Of a DNA stretch of 64,000 nt, positions 9,502 to 16,988 are shown piece by piece. Within the stretch, counting starts at the first letter, position 1. Every line of letters begins with the position of its first letter. The notes beneath the pieces are model-generated. The model searched no databases and was not told the origin of the DNA. It saw only the letters and a program-made list of their open reading frames with translations. Source of the stretch: UBA1181 sp963648205 (GTDB lineage Bacteria; Bacteroidota; Bacteroidia; Bacteroidales; Paludibacteraceae). The position numbers and the translations under genes are program-made. The stretch covers positions 1 through 64,000 of the forward strand of contig CAVJCT010000069.1 of assembly GCA_963648205.1 (NCBI GenBank), read 5' to 3'.

Positions 9502-9582
9502 CGAAGAAAAAACGAGATGGAGCGACAAAAAAAGCCCACCATTCAAATGGCAGGCTAAGATTAGGAAATGCGAGTTTAGGAC

Positions 9583-9621
9583 AAAAAAAATCCCGAAGGG
9601 AAACCCTCGGGACTTTTTTTT
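9583..9621 (-). terminator. gapA terminator (bidirectional shape)
   Basis: The stem TCCCGAGGG / CCCTTCGGGA with a 3-nt loop is followed by eight T on the minus strand, 17 nt past the gapA stop. The plus strand also has a T run. Confidence 0.9.
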
Positions 9622-9638
9622 GCTTCTTACGCAAAAGA

Positions 9639-10706
9639 TTAGATGTTCTCTGCGAAGTATTTGATAGTTCTTACCATCTGAGATGTGTAAGAGTTCTCGT
9701 TGTCATACCATGAAACAACTTGTACTTGGTAAGTATCGTCGTCGATCTTAGAAACCATAGTTTGAGTAGCGTCGAACAAAGAACCGAACTTCATTCCGAT
9801 AACGTCAGAAGAAACGATTTCGTCCTCGTTGTAACCGAAAGACTCAGTAGCAGCAGCCTTCATAGCAGCGTTGATACCCTCTTTAGTTACGTCCTTACCC
9901 TTAACAACAGCAACCAAGATAGTAGTTGATCCTGTAGGAGTTGGAACACGTTGAGCAGAACCGATCAACTTACCATTCAATTCAGGGATAACCAAACCGA
10001 TAGCCTTAGCAGCACCAGTTGAGTTAGGAACGATGTTCTGAGCACCTGCACGAGAACGACGGAGATCTCCCTTACGTTGAGGACCGTCGAGGATCATTTG
10101 GTCACCAGTGTAAGCGTGGATAGTAGACATGATACCTGATTGGATAGCAGCGTACTTGTTCAAAGCGTCTGCCATAGGAGCCAAGCAGTTAGTAGTACAA
10201 GAAGCAGCAGAGATTACGTTGTCGCCCTTCTTCAAAGTCTTGTGGTTTACGTTGTAAACGATGGTAGGAAGGTCGTTTCCTGCAGGAGCAGAGATAACAA
10301 CTTTCTTAGCACCAGCTTGGATGTGAGCCTCAGCCTTAGCCTTAGAAGTGTAGAATCCAGTACACTCGAGAACTACATCAACACCAAGTTGACCCCAAGG
10401 GAGTTCAGCAGCGTTTGGTTTTGCGTAGATAGTGATTTCCTTTCCGTCAACTGTGATTGAACCAGGAACAGTAACAGTCTTACCATCCTCAGCAAAAACA
10501 GCGTCCTTGTAAGATACAGTGTGCTTTCCTTCGCCATATTTGCCAGCGAAACCACCTTGTGCAGTATCATACTTCAAGAGGTGAGCCAACATCTTAGGGC
10601 TTGTCAAGTCGTTGATAGCAACTACTTCGTAACCATCTGCCTCAAACATCTGACGGAATGCAAGACGTCCAATACGTCCGAAACCATTAATAGCAACTTT
10701 AACCAT
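9639..10706 (-). CDS. gapA: Glyceraldehyde-3-phosphate dehydrogenase, type I
   Basis: This enzyme converts glyceraldehyde 3-phosphate, phosphate and NAD to 1,3-bisphosphoglycerate in glycolysis. The 355-residue protein has the N-terminal Rossmann motif INGFGRIGR. The catalytic cysteine is in SAASCTTNCLAP, followed by HAYTGDQ and the C-terminal WYDNENSY. The insert near residues 60-85 and the overall length fit Bacteroidetes GapA. Two very small lipoprotein genes lie just upstream on the same strand and may share its transcript; the terminator follows directly. High synonymous-site bias on the coding strand fits high expression. Confidence 0.97.
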   Translation of the reverse strand: MVKVAINGFGRIGRLAFRQMFEADGYEVVAINDLTSPKMLAHLLKYDTAQGGFAGKYGEGKHTVSYKDAVFAEDGKTVTVPGSITVDGKEITIYAKPNAAELPWGQLGVDVVLECTGFYTSKAKAEAHIQAGAKKVVISAPAGNDLPTIVYNVNHKTLKKGDNVISAASCTTNCLAPMADALNKYAAIQSGIMSTIHAYTGDQMILDGPQRKGDLRRSRAGAQNIVPNSTGAAKAIGLVIPELNGKLIGSAQRVPTPTGSTTILVAVVKGKDVTKEGINAAMKAAATESFGYNEDEIVSSDVIGMKFGSLFDATQTMVSKIDDDTYQVQVVSWYDNENSYTSQMVRTIKYFAENI

Positions 10707-10760
10707 TTTTTTATATATTTATGTTAAACAATCGTTTTCCTTCTAAATGACAAAACCTCA

Positions 10761-10856
10761 TTAGAAACAGCCACAACCTGATTTACACGAAATCACTATG
10801 ACTGCCATCGTAACGAGGGCTATCACTACTTTAATATATTTTACTATATTAAGCAT
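10761..10856 (-). CDS. Tiny lipoprotein, 31 residues
   Basis: The frame reads MLNIVKYIKVVIALVTMAVI then VISCKSGCGCF. It has a hydrophobic segment and a lipobox-like VISC, leaving a mature peptide of only eight residues, three of them Cys. The ATG overlaps the end of the preceding small gene, which suggests translational coupling. It is too short for automatic gene finders; the lipoprotein features and coupling are the only support. Function unknown. Confidence 0.55.
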   Translation of the reverse strand: MLNIVKYIKVVIALVTMAVIVISCKSGCGCF

Positions 10857-10977
10857 TCTGTTGCAATTCTAATACCTCAGTATGCAAATTTCCATATCCT
10901 GGACACAACTGTTGCTTGCACGCGCTCATTGCAAGTAACATCAATGCTGCTGCAATAATAATCTTAATAGCCTTCAT
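10849..10977 (-). CDS. Small lipoprotein, 42 residues
   Basis: The frame has the signal MKAIKIIIAAALMLLAMSAC with a lipobox (AMSAC), followed by KQQLCPGYGNLHTEVLELQQ and NA. The mature part is about 23 residues and begins with the lipid-attachment Cys20. It overlaps the next small lipoprotein gene by 8 nt. A TAACTTTG -7 element lies about 50 nt upstream. Short lipoproteins with a CPxY-like motif occur in Bacteroidetes; no function is known to me. It may be carried on the gapA transcript. Confidence 0.65.
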   Translation of the reverse strand: MKAIKIIIAAALMLLAMSACKQQLCPGYGNLHTEVLELQQNA

Positions 10978-11023
10978 CACTTATATTATTTTAGTCGTTA
11001 ACTAACTTTTTTCTTTCTTGAAG

Positions 11024-11031
11024 CAAAGTTA
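11024..11031 (-). promoter_or_regulatory. -7 element upstream of the small lipoproteins and gapA
   Basis: TAACTTTG on the minus strand. No TTTG is found at 19-21 nt, so only the -7 part is supported. No separate promoter was seen between the small genes and gapA. Confidence 0.45.
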
Positions 11032-11058
11032 ATTTATTTTCTCTTTGTCTTCTAATTT

Positions 11059-12342
11059 TCAAACATTTTTTTTTGAAGTCTTGAAGCCTAAGATTTCAAC
11101 ACCGCCACGTTGCCACACCCAATAGAGACTTCTCATTGCCATCAACGCTGCCAACGGAAGGATCGCAACGTTCATCGTCTGTGGGAATAAACAATAACCG
11201 AAAATCGTAGCAACGCACGCTATCGCATTGATTATTAGCAAGATACAAAAAGGCTTTGTCAGTCGTTTCCAACACACCAAAATCGGGAAGAGCAACTGCA
11301 ACGGATTGCTCCACAGCAGATTGAGGTTGGGATGGGTGCAGGGATGAATCGAGACAAACGCCAAGAACGCCAGAATGATGCCCAACAGTCCGTAGGCGAT
11401 GAAAAGGACATCATCGAGAACATACTCCACGATCAGCGGTTGCTTGCCTTGCTGTTTTTGGCGTTTCACACGCACGAGCGTCCACACGGCGAAAGCGAGA
11501 AACAAGAGCGAGAAACAGAGCATCGGTGTGAAATAGCAATGCTCTTTCGGACCTTTTTTATGGACGGGTTGCACGATGGTTATCTCCTTGCGAATCAGAG
11601 GTTTCCACACGCCGTCGACCTTTCGCTCGGCACCCTCATAGGCACGGTGTAGTTCCATCGGGAGGAACATCAAGTCGTAGTCGGGAATGCGCTCGTCGGT
11701 GGGAACACCCAAGCAGAGATCGATGCCGAAAGTGAGCCATGGCGAGGATTTCGTCAGTTTGTAAATCTCGTCGCGGTAGGTCTTCTTATTGTTGATTTCG
11801 GGATATCGAATCTCGCCCAACACCTTCTCGACAATGTTGCGAGGGCGGGTGGCGCAGTTGTCATAAAAGAAATTATAGCGGTAAACCCTGTTTTCGGGTT
11901 TTAGGTTCTCTTCCAAGGCTTGGTAGATGGCTTGAGCCTCCTCTTCGGTCAAGTTCAACGTCTGCTGATAGAGGTAGACATTCTTGTACATGGCTTCGTA
12001 GTTGGCGTCCATGATCGTCTCGGTGTCCAACCAGTAGTCCGTTTCCCCTTTCACGAACTTGTAGAGGAAACCGTCGTCGAACAAGAAGACACCATAATTA
12101 TATACCTTATCCACGGAATCGGTATGCACACGAAGGGCGGTATGCCCCCACATCGTGTAGACCTCCTGTTGGGAAGGCGACATCGTCAGCAAATAGACTT
12201 TCGTAGCGAAAGCCTCAACGAAGAATAGTTGAGAAAGCAGGCAAACGACGACTAACAAATATTTTTTTGGCAGATATGTTTTCAGCGCGTATCTTTTCAG
12301 CAGACAATCGTTCAACAGATATTTCATTAAAACCATTCTCAT
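11059..12342 (-). CDS. lnb: DUF4105 membrane protein, probable lipoprotein N-acyltransferase Lnb
   Basis: A 427-residue protein with an N-terminal signal/anchor (about 25-45) and a periplasmic DUF4105 (Lnb_N) domain (about 48-260). That domain has the conserved pieces MWGHTALRV, YNYGVF, and FYDNCATRPRNI. Several C-terminal membrane segments follow (about 270-415). DUF4105 proteins of Bacteroides have been reported to add the third acyl chain to lipoproteins, which fits a lipoprotein-rich envelope; the assignment here rests on domain similarity. The conserved His in GHTALR and Cys in NCATRPR are present. The start codon overlaps the stop of the small secreted-protein gene upstream (ATGA), so the two are cotranscribed. 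Confidence 0.75.
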   Translation of the reverse strand: MRMVLMKYLLNDCLLKRYALKTYLPKKYLLVVVCLLSQLFFVEAFATKVYLLTMSPSQQEVYTMWGHTALRVHTDSVDKVYNYGVFLFDDGFLYKFVKGETDYWLDTETIMDANYEAMYKNVYLYQQTLNLTEEEAQAIYQALEENLKPENRVYRYNFFYDNCATRPRNIVEKVLGEIRYPEINNKKTYRDEIYKLTKSSPWLTFGIDLCLGVPTDERIPDYDLMFLPMELHRAYEGAERKVDGVWKPLIRKEITIVQPVHKKGPKEHCYFTPMLCFSLLFLAFAVWTLVRVKRQKQQGKQPLIVEYVLDDVLFIAYGLLGIILAFLAFVSIHPCTHPNLNLLWSNPLQLLFPILVCWKRLTKPFCILLIINAIACVATIFGYCLFPQTMNVAILPLAALMAMRSLYWVWQRGGVEILGFKTSKKNV

Positions 12343-12674
12343 CTTACTACGATTCTTTGTAAGTGGCTACCCACACCGACAATGTAAACGCCTCGTTTTA
12401 AGGAGACTACGATACGACCGTCTTTGGATTTCATCGTGGCTACCAGCACTCGTGCGCCCAACACGTTTTTGACCTCAATCTTCGCCCCATCGTAGGCGTT
12501 GGAGATATAGAGGACACCGTTGATATAGTAGACGTCGATGGCATCTTTTGCGTTTTGCTTCGACTTTTCGGTAGGGACAGACAATGGCAAGTCGTCTTCA
12601 CAACTCGTCGCCTGCGACATCAGATTTATGCCGAAGAAATGCAATAATAACAATATCAAAAGGGTACGCCTCAT
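12339..12674 (-). CDS. Small secreted protein resembling a lone T9SS C-terminal domain
   Basis: It reads 111 residues from the ATG at 12674 (MRRTLLILLLLHFFGINLMS). A further in-frame ATG at 12722 would lie upstream of the promoter, so it is rejected. After the signal peptide comes a 30-residue linker, then a beta-rich tail (DAIDVYYINGVLYISNA ... VKNVLGARVL ... GVYIVGVG). This follows the pattern of type A T9SS sorting domains, with no cargo domain attached. It overlaps lnb by 4 nt. It could be a small adaptor or a degraded T9SS substrate; function unknown. Confidence 0.55.
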   Translation of the reverse strand: MRRTLLILLLLHFFGINLMSQATSCEDDLPLSVPTEKSKQNAKDAIDVYYINGVLYISNAYDGAKIEVKNVLGARVLVATMKSKDGRIVVSLKRGVYIVGVGSHLQRIVVR

Positions 12675-12692
12675 ATTCTCTTTGTAGCGGGG

Positions 12693-12723
12693 CAAAGTTA
12701 CGGCATCCCTTTCAGTCGTCAAA
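12693..12723 (-). promoter_or_regulatory. Promoter of the small secreted protein-lnb operon
   Basis: TTTG (12720-12723), a 19-nt spacer, then TAACTTTG (12693-12700) on the minus strand: a full Bacteroidetes promoter ending about 18 nt before the chosen ATG. Confidence 0.75.
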
Positions 12724-12773
12724 TTTTATTCTCAAAAAAAAAGTTAAACGACAATGAAAGTATCGATACACGA

Positions 12774-13241
12774 TTATTTCTGCTCGGGTTGTCTTTCAAT
12801 GACATCCCCTTCGAAACCAGTGATCAAACGGCGCCACTCCTCCGAAATCAGTGTGGAAGTGTTGGTATGCACGTCGAAGCCACACATCACAGCGTCGCAC
12901 ATCGATTTGATTTGCTTTGTCTTCTCATCATACAACACCTGAATCAGCTTCACGCTCTTGCGACCAATCTCGTAGATCTTCGTGCGCACGCGAATATCAT
13001 CGCCCATGAAAATGGGAACGAAGAAATTGATGTTGAGATTCACGATCACCAGTTCCGCCTCGTGCCAGTTGATGAGACCATGCTTCATCGTCTCGAAATA
13101 TTTCATCTTTCCGAAATCATAGTAACTCAACTGAATGGCATTGTTGACGTGACCCAGCATATCTATATCGTTGAAGCGAATTTGGATTTTCTCTTCGTGC
13201 TTAAATTCTATTTTATTGATATTTTCAATTGCAACACTCAT
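12774..13241 (-). CDS. Acyl-CoA thioesterase, 4HBT hotdog family
   Basis: A 155-residue hotdog-fold protein with the family signature RFNDIDMLGHVNNAIQLSYYD, in which the Asp and His of DxxGHVNN form the catalytic region of YbgC/FadM-type thioesterases. It would hydrolyse an acyl-CoA or acyl-ACP thioester in the cytoplasm; the substrate cannot be read from the sequence. The length fits the family. It stands alone, about 80 nt from the DUF721 gene upstream; no clear promoter was found in that gap. Confidence 0.88.
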   Translation of the reverse strand: MSVAIENINKIEFKHEEKIQIRFNDIDMLGHVNNAIQLSYYDFGKMKYFETMKHGLINWHEAELVIVNLNINFFVPIFMGDDIRVRTKIYEIGRKSVKLIQVLYDEKTKQIKSMCDAVMCGFDVHTNTSTLISEEWRRLITGFEGDVIERQPEQK

Positions 13242-13320
13242 ACTTTATCTATTTTAAGAATATTCTTCAATATACAATATTACGAATTTTCATTCTCGTT
13301 ATTGTGGGGACACTCCTATT

Positions 13321-13611
13321 CTATAAGAAAACGATATCGTCGATTACAGGTGCGCCCACCGACTTGTTCAGTCTCTCCGTAAGATTTTTTCGTTGCATAG
13401 AAAGGTTTGATTTCAGCATTGGAGAAGAGATTTTCACATAAAGCACTCTGTTTTTCACATAGACATTTTCTGTGAATCGTTTCGTCATCTCGTCAGCCAC
13501 ATTATTCCACTCTTCTACTGCCCTTGCACTTTCGATACCAGGGCGCAGATGGTCGGACTGCAACAGTTCGTGCAGCACCTCACCTAAAGTTTGCGTATTC
13601 TGACGTTTCAT
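13321..13611 (-). CDS. DUF721 (DciA-like) protein
   Basis: A 96-residue DUF721 protein with the family core EEWNNVADEMTKRFTENVYVKNRVLYVKISSP. DUF721 includes DciA, which helps load or activate the replicative helicase in bacteria lacking DnaC, a role that fits its position directly after recF. The ATG overlaps the last codons of recF by 4 nt. The short form, without an N-terminal extension, is typical of Bacteroidetes. Confidence 0.8.
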   Translation of the reverse strand: MKRQNTQTLGEVLHELLQSDHLRPGIESARAVEEWNNVADEMTKRFTENVYVKNRVLYVKISSPMLKSNLSMQRKNLTERLNKSVGAPVIDDIVFL

Positions 13612-14768
13612 TCGTTCTCTCCTTTTTCACTCTCTCCTTTTTCACTCTCCTCAATTTCGTTCTCCTCTTTGCTTTCTCGGAGTTCGATGTTGCCGCCCTC
13701 CACATTATAAAGATGGTAGGGGCAATCGATTTTTTTCAAGATGATGGAGAGGTGTTCGCGGTCGGTGTCTGAGATGAAGACTTGACCGAAGCGGTTGTCT
13801 TTGATCAACTCAATGATTTGGTTCACTCGCTGACCGTCCAATTTGTCGAAAATATCGTCGAAAAGCAAGATGGGTTTTTCGTTGCGCAAACGGCGTAGGA
13901 AATCAAATTGAGCCAGTTTCAAGGCAATCAAGAAAGTCTTGTTTTGACCTTGCGACCCGATTTTACGGATAGGCAAACCGTCCATCGTCATATCCAAATC
14001 GTCGCGATGCACGCCCACCGTCGTATAGCCCACGATGAAGTCCTTTTCACGGTTTTTCGCAAAGAGTTCTGCTTGCGAGAAGCCCTCTTCCAACTGCGAT
14101 TTGTAGTTCAGTTCCACCTTCTCCTTTTGCAGCGAGACTGTCTGATGGAACTCTTGGAAACAAGGCAAAAAATCGTTGATAAAAGCACGGCGTGACTCAT
14201 GGATCTTTGCGCCATGCGAAGCCATCTGATCTTCTATCGCCTCGTAGAGCAACGTGTCGCGTATCTCATTGCGAATCATTGCGTTACGTTGTGTCAGCAG
14301 GGCTTTGTAGTTGAGCAGATGAATGAGATAATTTCGGTCGTACTGGGCGATGAAACCGTCGACGAACTTGCGACGTTCCTCGCTTCCCCCCAGAATCAAC
14401 TCCTCGTCGGCAGGCGACACGAGGACAAGCGGAAGAAGTCCGATATGCTCCGAAAGTTTCTCATATTCCTTTTTATCCTTCTTGAATTGTTTTTTCTGAC
14501 GACGTTTCACACCGCAGTAGATACTCGTTTCCGAGCCGTTGATGTTATAGAGTCCGTCGAGCATAAAGAACTCACGCTCGTGCATAATATTCTGACTATC
14601 AACAGAATTGGCGTGACTTTTACAGAATGAAAGATAGTAGACCACATCCAAAAGGTTGGTTTTGCCCTCACCGTTATTGCCGATGAAGCAGTTCACTTTT
14701 GGAGAGAAGGTCAAATCAGCCTCTTCAATGTTTTTGTAGTTTAATATTTTAACCCTTTGAAGGTACAT
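13608..14768 (-). CDS. recF: DNA replication and repair protein RecF
   Basis: A 386-residue SMC-like ATPase that helps load RecA at gaps through RecFOR. It has Walker A GNNGEGKT (about 31-38), the signature VGVHRDDLDM, a QGQNKTF motif and Walker B ILLFDDIFDKLD, all in the expected order. The last 20 residues are an acidic Glu/Ser/Gly tail encoded partly by a 15-bp tandem duplication (CTCCTTTTTCACTCT) at 13617-13650. This is right at the junction with the DUF721 gene. The tail is beyond the usual RecF fold and may vary in length between strains. Confidence 0.95.
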   Translation of the reverse strand: MYLQRVKILNYKNIEEADLTFSPKVNCFIGNNGEGKTNLLDVVYYLSFCKSHANSVDSQNIMHEREFFMLDGLYNINGSETSIYCGVKRRQKKQFKKDKKEYEKLSEHIGLLPLVLVSPADEELILGGSEERRKFVDGFIAQYDRNYLIHLLNYKALLTQRNAMIRNEIRDTLLYEAIEDQMASHGAKIHESRRAFINDFLPCFQEFHQTVSLQKEKVELNYKSQLEEGFSQAELFAKNREKDFIVGYTTVGVHRDDLDMTMDGLPIRKIGSQGQNKTFLIALKLAQFDFLRRLRNEKPILLFDDIFDKLDGQRVNQIIELIKDNRFGQVFISDTDREHLSIILKKIDCPYHLYNVEGGNIELRESKEENEIEESEKGESEKGENE

Positions 14769-14817
14769 TTCGCGCTATCTTTCTATCAGTAAATTATTCT
14801 ATATCAACAAGATAAGA

Positions 14818-14860
14818 TAAAAAAGAGATGGAGAAGACGAACTAACCATCTTCCCCATCT
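14818..14860 (-). terminator. purC terminator
   Basis: The stem AGATGGGGAAGA / TCTTCTCCATCT (one unpaired base) with an 11-nt loop is followed by a T run on the minus strand, about 14 nt past the purC stop. Confidence 0.8.
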
Positions 14861-14873
14861 ATATCAAAAGAAA

Positions 14874-15824
14874 TTATTTTTTCAAATAATCAGTTACATT
14901 TTTCTCGATACGAGAAGCGATAGCAGAAACATTTTGTTCGCGAACGAATTTCTCGCCAACGATGTTCTCGTATAATTCGATGTAGCGGTCGGAGATTGAC
15001 TTAACGATCTCGTCGGTCATCTCAGGCACTTTCTGACCTTTTTGACCTTGGAAACCATTGTCCATCAACCACTCACGAACGAACTCCTTAGAGAGTTGTT
15101 TTTGAGCCTCGCCCTTGTCGAAACGCTCTTGGTAGCCATCAGCGTAGAAGTAGCGAGAAGAGTCTGGCGTGTGGATTTCGTCCATCAAGATGACCTTACC
15201 GTTAGCCTTACCGAACTCGTACTTAGTGTCGACCAAGATCAAGCCACGTTTAGCAGCGATCTCAGTACCTCTTTGGAAGAGTGCGAGTGTATATTTCTCG
15301 ACGATAGCGTAGTCTTCAGGAGAGACGAGACCTTGTTTCAAGATCTCCTCCTTAGAGATATCCTCGTCGTGCGTACCGATTTCAGCCTTTGTAGTAGGGG
15401 TGATGATCGGAGTTGGGAATTTTTGGTTCTCACGCATACCGTCTGGGAGTTTCACGCCGCAGATTTCGCGCACGCCACTCTTGTAGGCACGCCAAGCGCT
15501 ACCGCAGAGGTAACCACGAACGATCATCTCGACAGGGAAACCTTGGCAACGGATACCGACAGTAACGACAGGGTCGGGAGTAGCCAATTTCCAGTTAGGA
15601 CAAATATCTTGAGTCGCATCCAAGAATTTAGCGGCGATTTGATTCAAGACCTGACCTTTGAAAGGAATACCTTTCGGCAAAATAACATCAAAAGCTGAGA
15701 TACGGTCTGTAGCGACCATCACCAACTTGTCTTCGCCCACGCTGTAAACATCGCGAACCTTACCATGATAAACTCCCTTCTGACCAGGAAAGTTGAAATC
15801 AGTTTTTGTTAATGCGTTCTCCAT
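14874..15824 (-). CDS. purC: Phosphoribosylaminoimidazole-succinocarboxamide synthase
   Basis: SAICAR synthetase of purine biosynthesis joins aspartate to CAIR using ATP. The 316-residue protein has the N-terminal KVRDVYSVGEDKLVMVATDRISAFD, the GFPVEMIVRGYLCGSAW motif, and the late LVDTKYEFG and DEIHTPDSSRYF motifs. The length fits the longer bacterial/yeast-type PurC. It is flanked by recF downstream and phoH upstream, both on the same strand, and has its own terminator. Confidence 0.97.
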   Translation of the reverse strand: MENALTKTDFNFPGQKGVYHGKVRDVYSVGEDKLVMVATDRISAFDVILPKGIPFKGQVLNQIAAKFLDATQDICPNWKLATPDPVVTVGIRCQGFPVEMIVRGYLCGSAWRAYKSGVREICGVKLPDGMRENQKFPTPIITPTTKAEIGTHDEDISKEEILKQGLVSPEDYAIVEKYTLALFQRGTEIAAKRGLILVDTKYEFGKANGKVILMDEIHTPDSSRYFYADGYQERFDKGEAQKQLSKEFVREWLMDNGFQGQKGQKVPEMTDEIVKSISDRYIELYENIVGEKFVREQNVSAIASRIEKNVTDYLKK

Positions 15825-15866
15825 TATTTTGTGAATTTAATCTTTATTTTCTATTTTGTTTGACAA

Positions 15867-16880
15867 TTATTCACCTTTAGAATCTTTCAATTCATCCTTT
15901 GCGAGTGTCTCAGCCTTTTCGGCTTCACGGCGGAGGCGGCGTTCCTCGTCCGACTGTTCGTAGGCATCGACGATGCGCTGCACCAAAGGGTGACGAACGA
16001 TGTCTTCCTTTTTGAACTCAATTCTTCCGACCCCTTTCACGTTGTGCAAGACACGCAAGGCATCCACCAGTCCCGAGCGTTGATTGCCGGGAAGGTCGAT
16101 TTGCGTAACATCGCCTGTTACCAGCACTTTACTGTTCATACCCATACGAGTGAGGAACATTCTAATCTGCTGAGTAGTAGTGTTTTGAGCCTCGTCTAAG
16201 ATGATGACCGCATCATTCAATGTGCGACCACGCATGAAAGCCAGCGGAGCAATCTGAATGGTGCCGTTCTCCATATAATCCTTCAGTTTCGCACCAGGAA
16301 TCATACTTTGCAAAGCGTCGTAGAGAGGCTGAAGGTAGGGGTCGATTTTGTCTTTCATATCACCGGGGAGGAAGCCCAACTTCTCGCCAGCCTCAACAGC
16401 GGGGCGACTGAGGATGATCTTCTTCACCTCCCGATTTTTCAAAGCACGAACGGCCAATGAGATGGCGACGAATGTTTTACCAGAACCAGCAGGTCCGACG
16501 GCGAAAATCAGATCACGCTCATCATAGAGGCGCACCATCTCGCGCTGATTCGGTGTGCGTGCCACAATCGGTTTTCCACTTACACCATATATAATAAGGT
16601 CTTTTTTCTCAGAACAAGCGTCCACCTCGTTACCTTTCACGAAGTCGACCACCGTCTGTTCGTCCAACCGATTATACTTAGCGCAGTAATCGTCCAACTG
16701 ATGCAAGATTTTCTCGAAAGCCTCCACCTCGCTATCCTCGCCCATGCATTTGACGACGTCGCCACGAGCCACGATTCTGAGTTTAGGCAACAAGTCTTTC
16801 AGCGTCATAATATTGCTATTATTGACGCCGTAAAAAATCACAGGGTCGGAATTTTCGATTAAAAGGAGTTTTTCAATCAT
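15867..16880 (-). CDS. phoH: PhoH-like ATPase
   Basis: A 337-residue cytoplasmic PhoH/YbeZ-type ATPase, linked to RNA handling and the YbeY endonuclease in other bacteria. An N-terminal KH-like part (about 1-110) precedes the P-loop GPAGSGKT, the SRPAVEAGEKLGFLPGD motif, and Walker B VIILDEAQNTT with TGDVTQIDLP. The frame is open to 17105, but that extension would overlap hisS and lie upstream of the promoter. MIEKLLLIENSDP at 16880 is therefore the start. Its C-terminal tail is highly charged. Confidence 0.93.
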   Translation of the reverse strand: MIEKLLLIENSDPVIFYGVNNSNIMTLKDLLPKLRIVARGDVVKCMGEDSEVEAFEKILHQLDDYCAKYNRLDEQTVVDFVKGNEVDACSEKKDLIIYGVSGKPIVARTPNQREMVRLYDERDLIFAVGPAGSGKTFVAISLAVRALKNREVKKIILSRPAVEAGEKLGFLPGDMKDKIDPYLQPLYDALQSMIPGAKLKDYMENGTIQIAPLAFMRGRTLNDAVIILDEAQNTTTQQIRMFLTRMGMNSKVLVTGDVTQIDLPGNQRSGLVDALRVLHNVKGVGRIEFKKEDIVRHPLVQRIVDAYEQSDEERRLRREAEKAETLAKDELKDSKGE

Positions 16881-16903
16881 TCGCCTCAAAAAAATTGCTA
16901 AGA

Positions 16904-16911
16904 CAAAGATA
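16904..16911 (-). promoter_or_regulatory. phoH promoter, -7 element
   Basis: TATCTTTG on the minus strand, 23 nt before the phoH ATG. No TTTG at the expected distance. It lies back to back with the hisS -7 element. Confidence 0.55.
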
Positions 16912-16955
16912 AAACATTCACACCACTTAAAGCCCCCTAATACGGATAAAAGAAC

Positions 16956-16963
16956 TAAATTTG
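16956..16963 (+). promoter_or_regulatory. hisS promoter, -7 element
   Basis: TAAATTTG on the plus strand, 25 nt before the hisS ATG. No clear -33 box was found. Confidence 0.55.
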
Positions 16964-16988
16964 TAAAAAATAACATTAGACTATAGCA

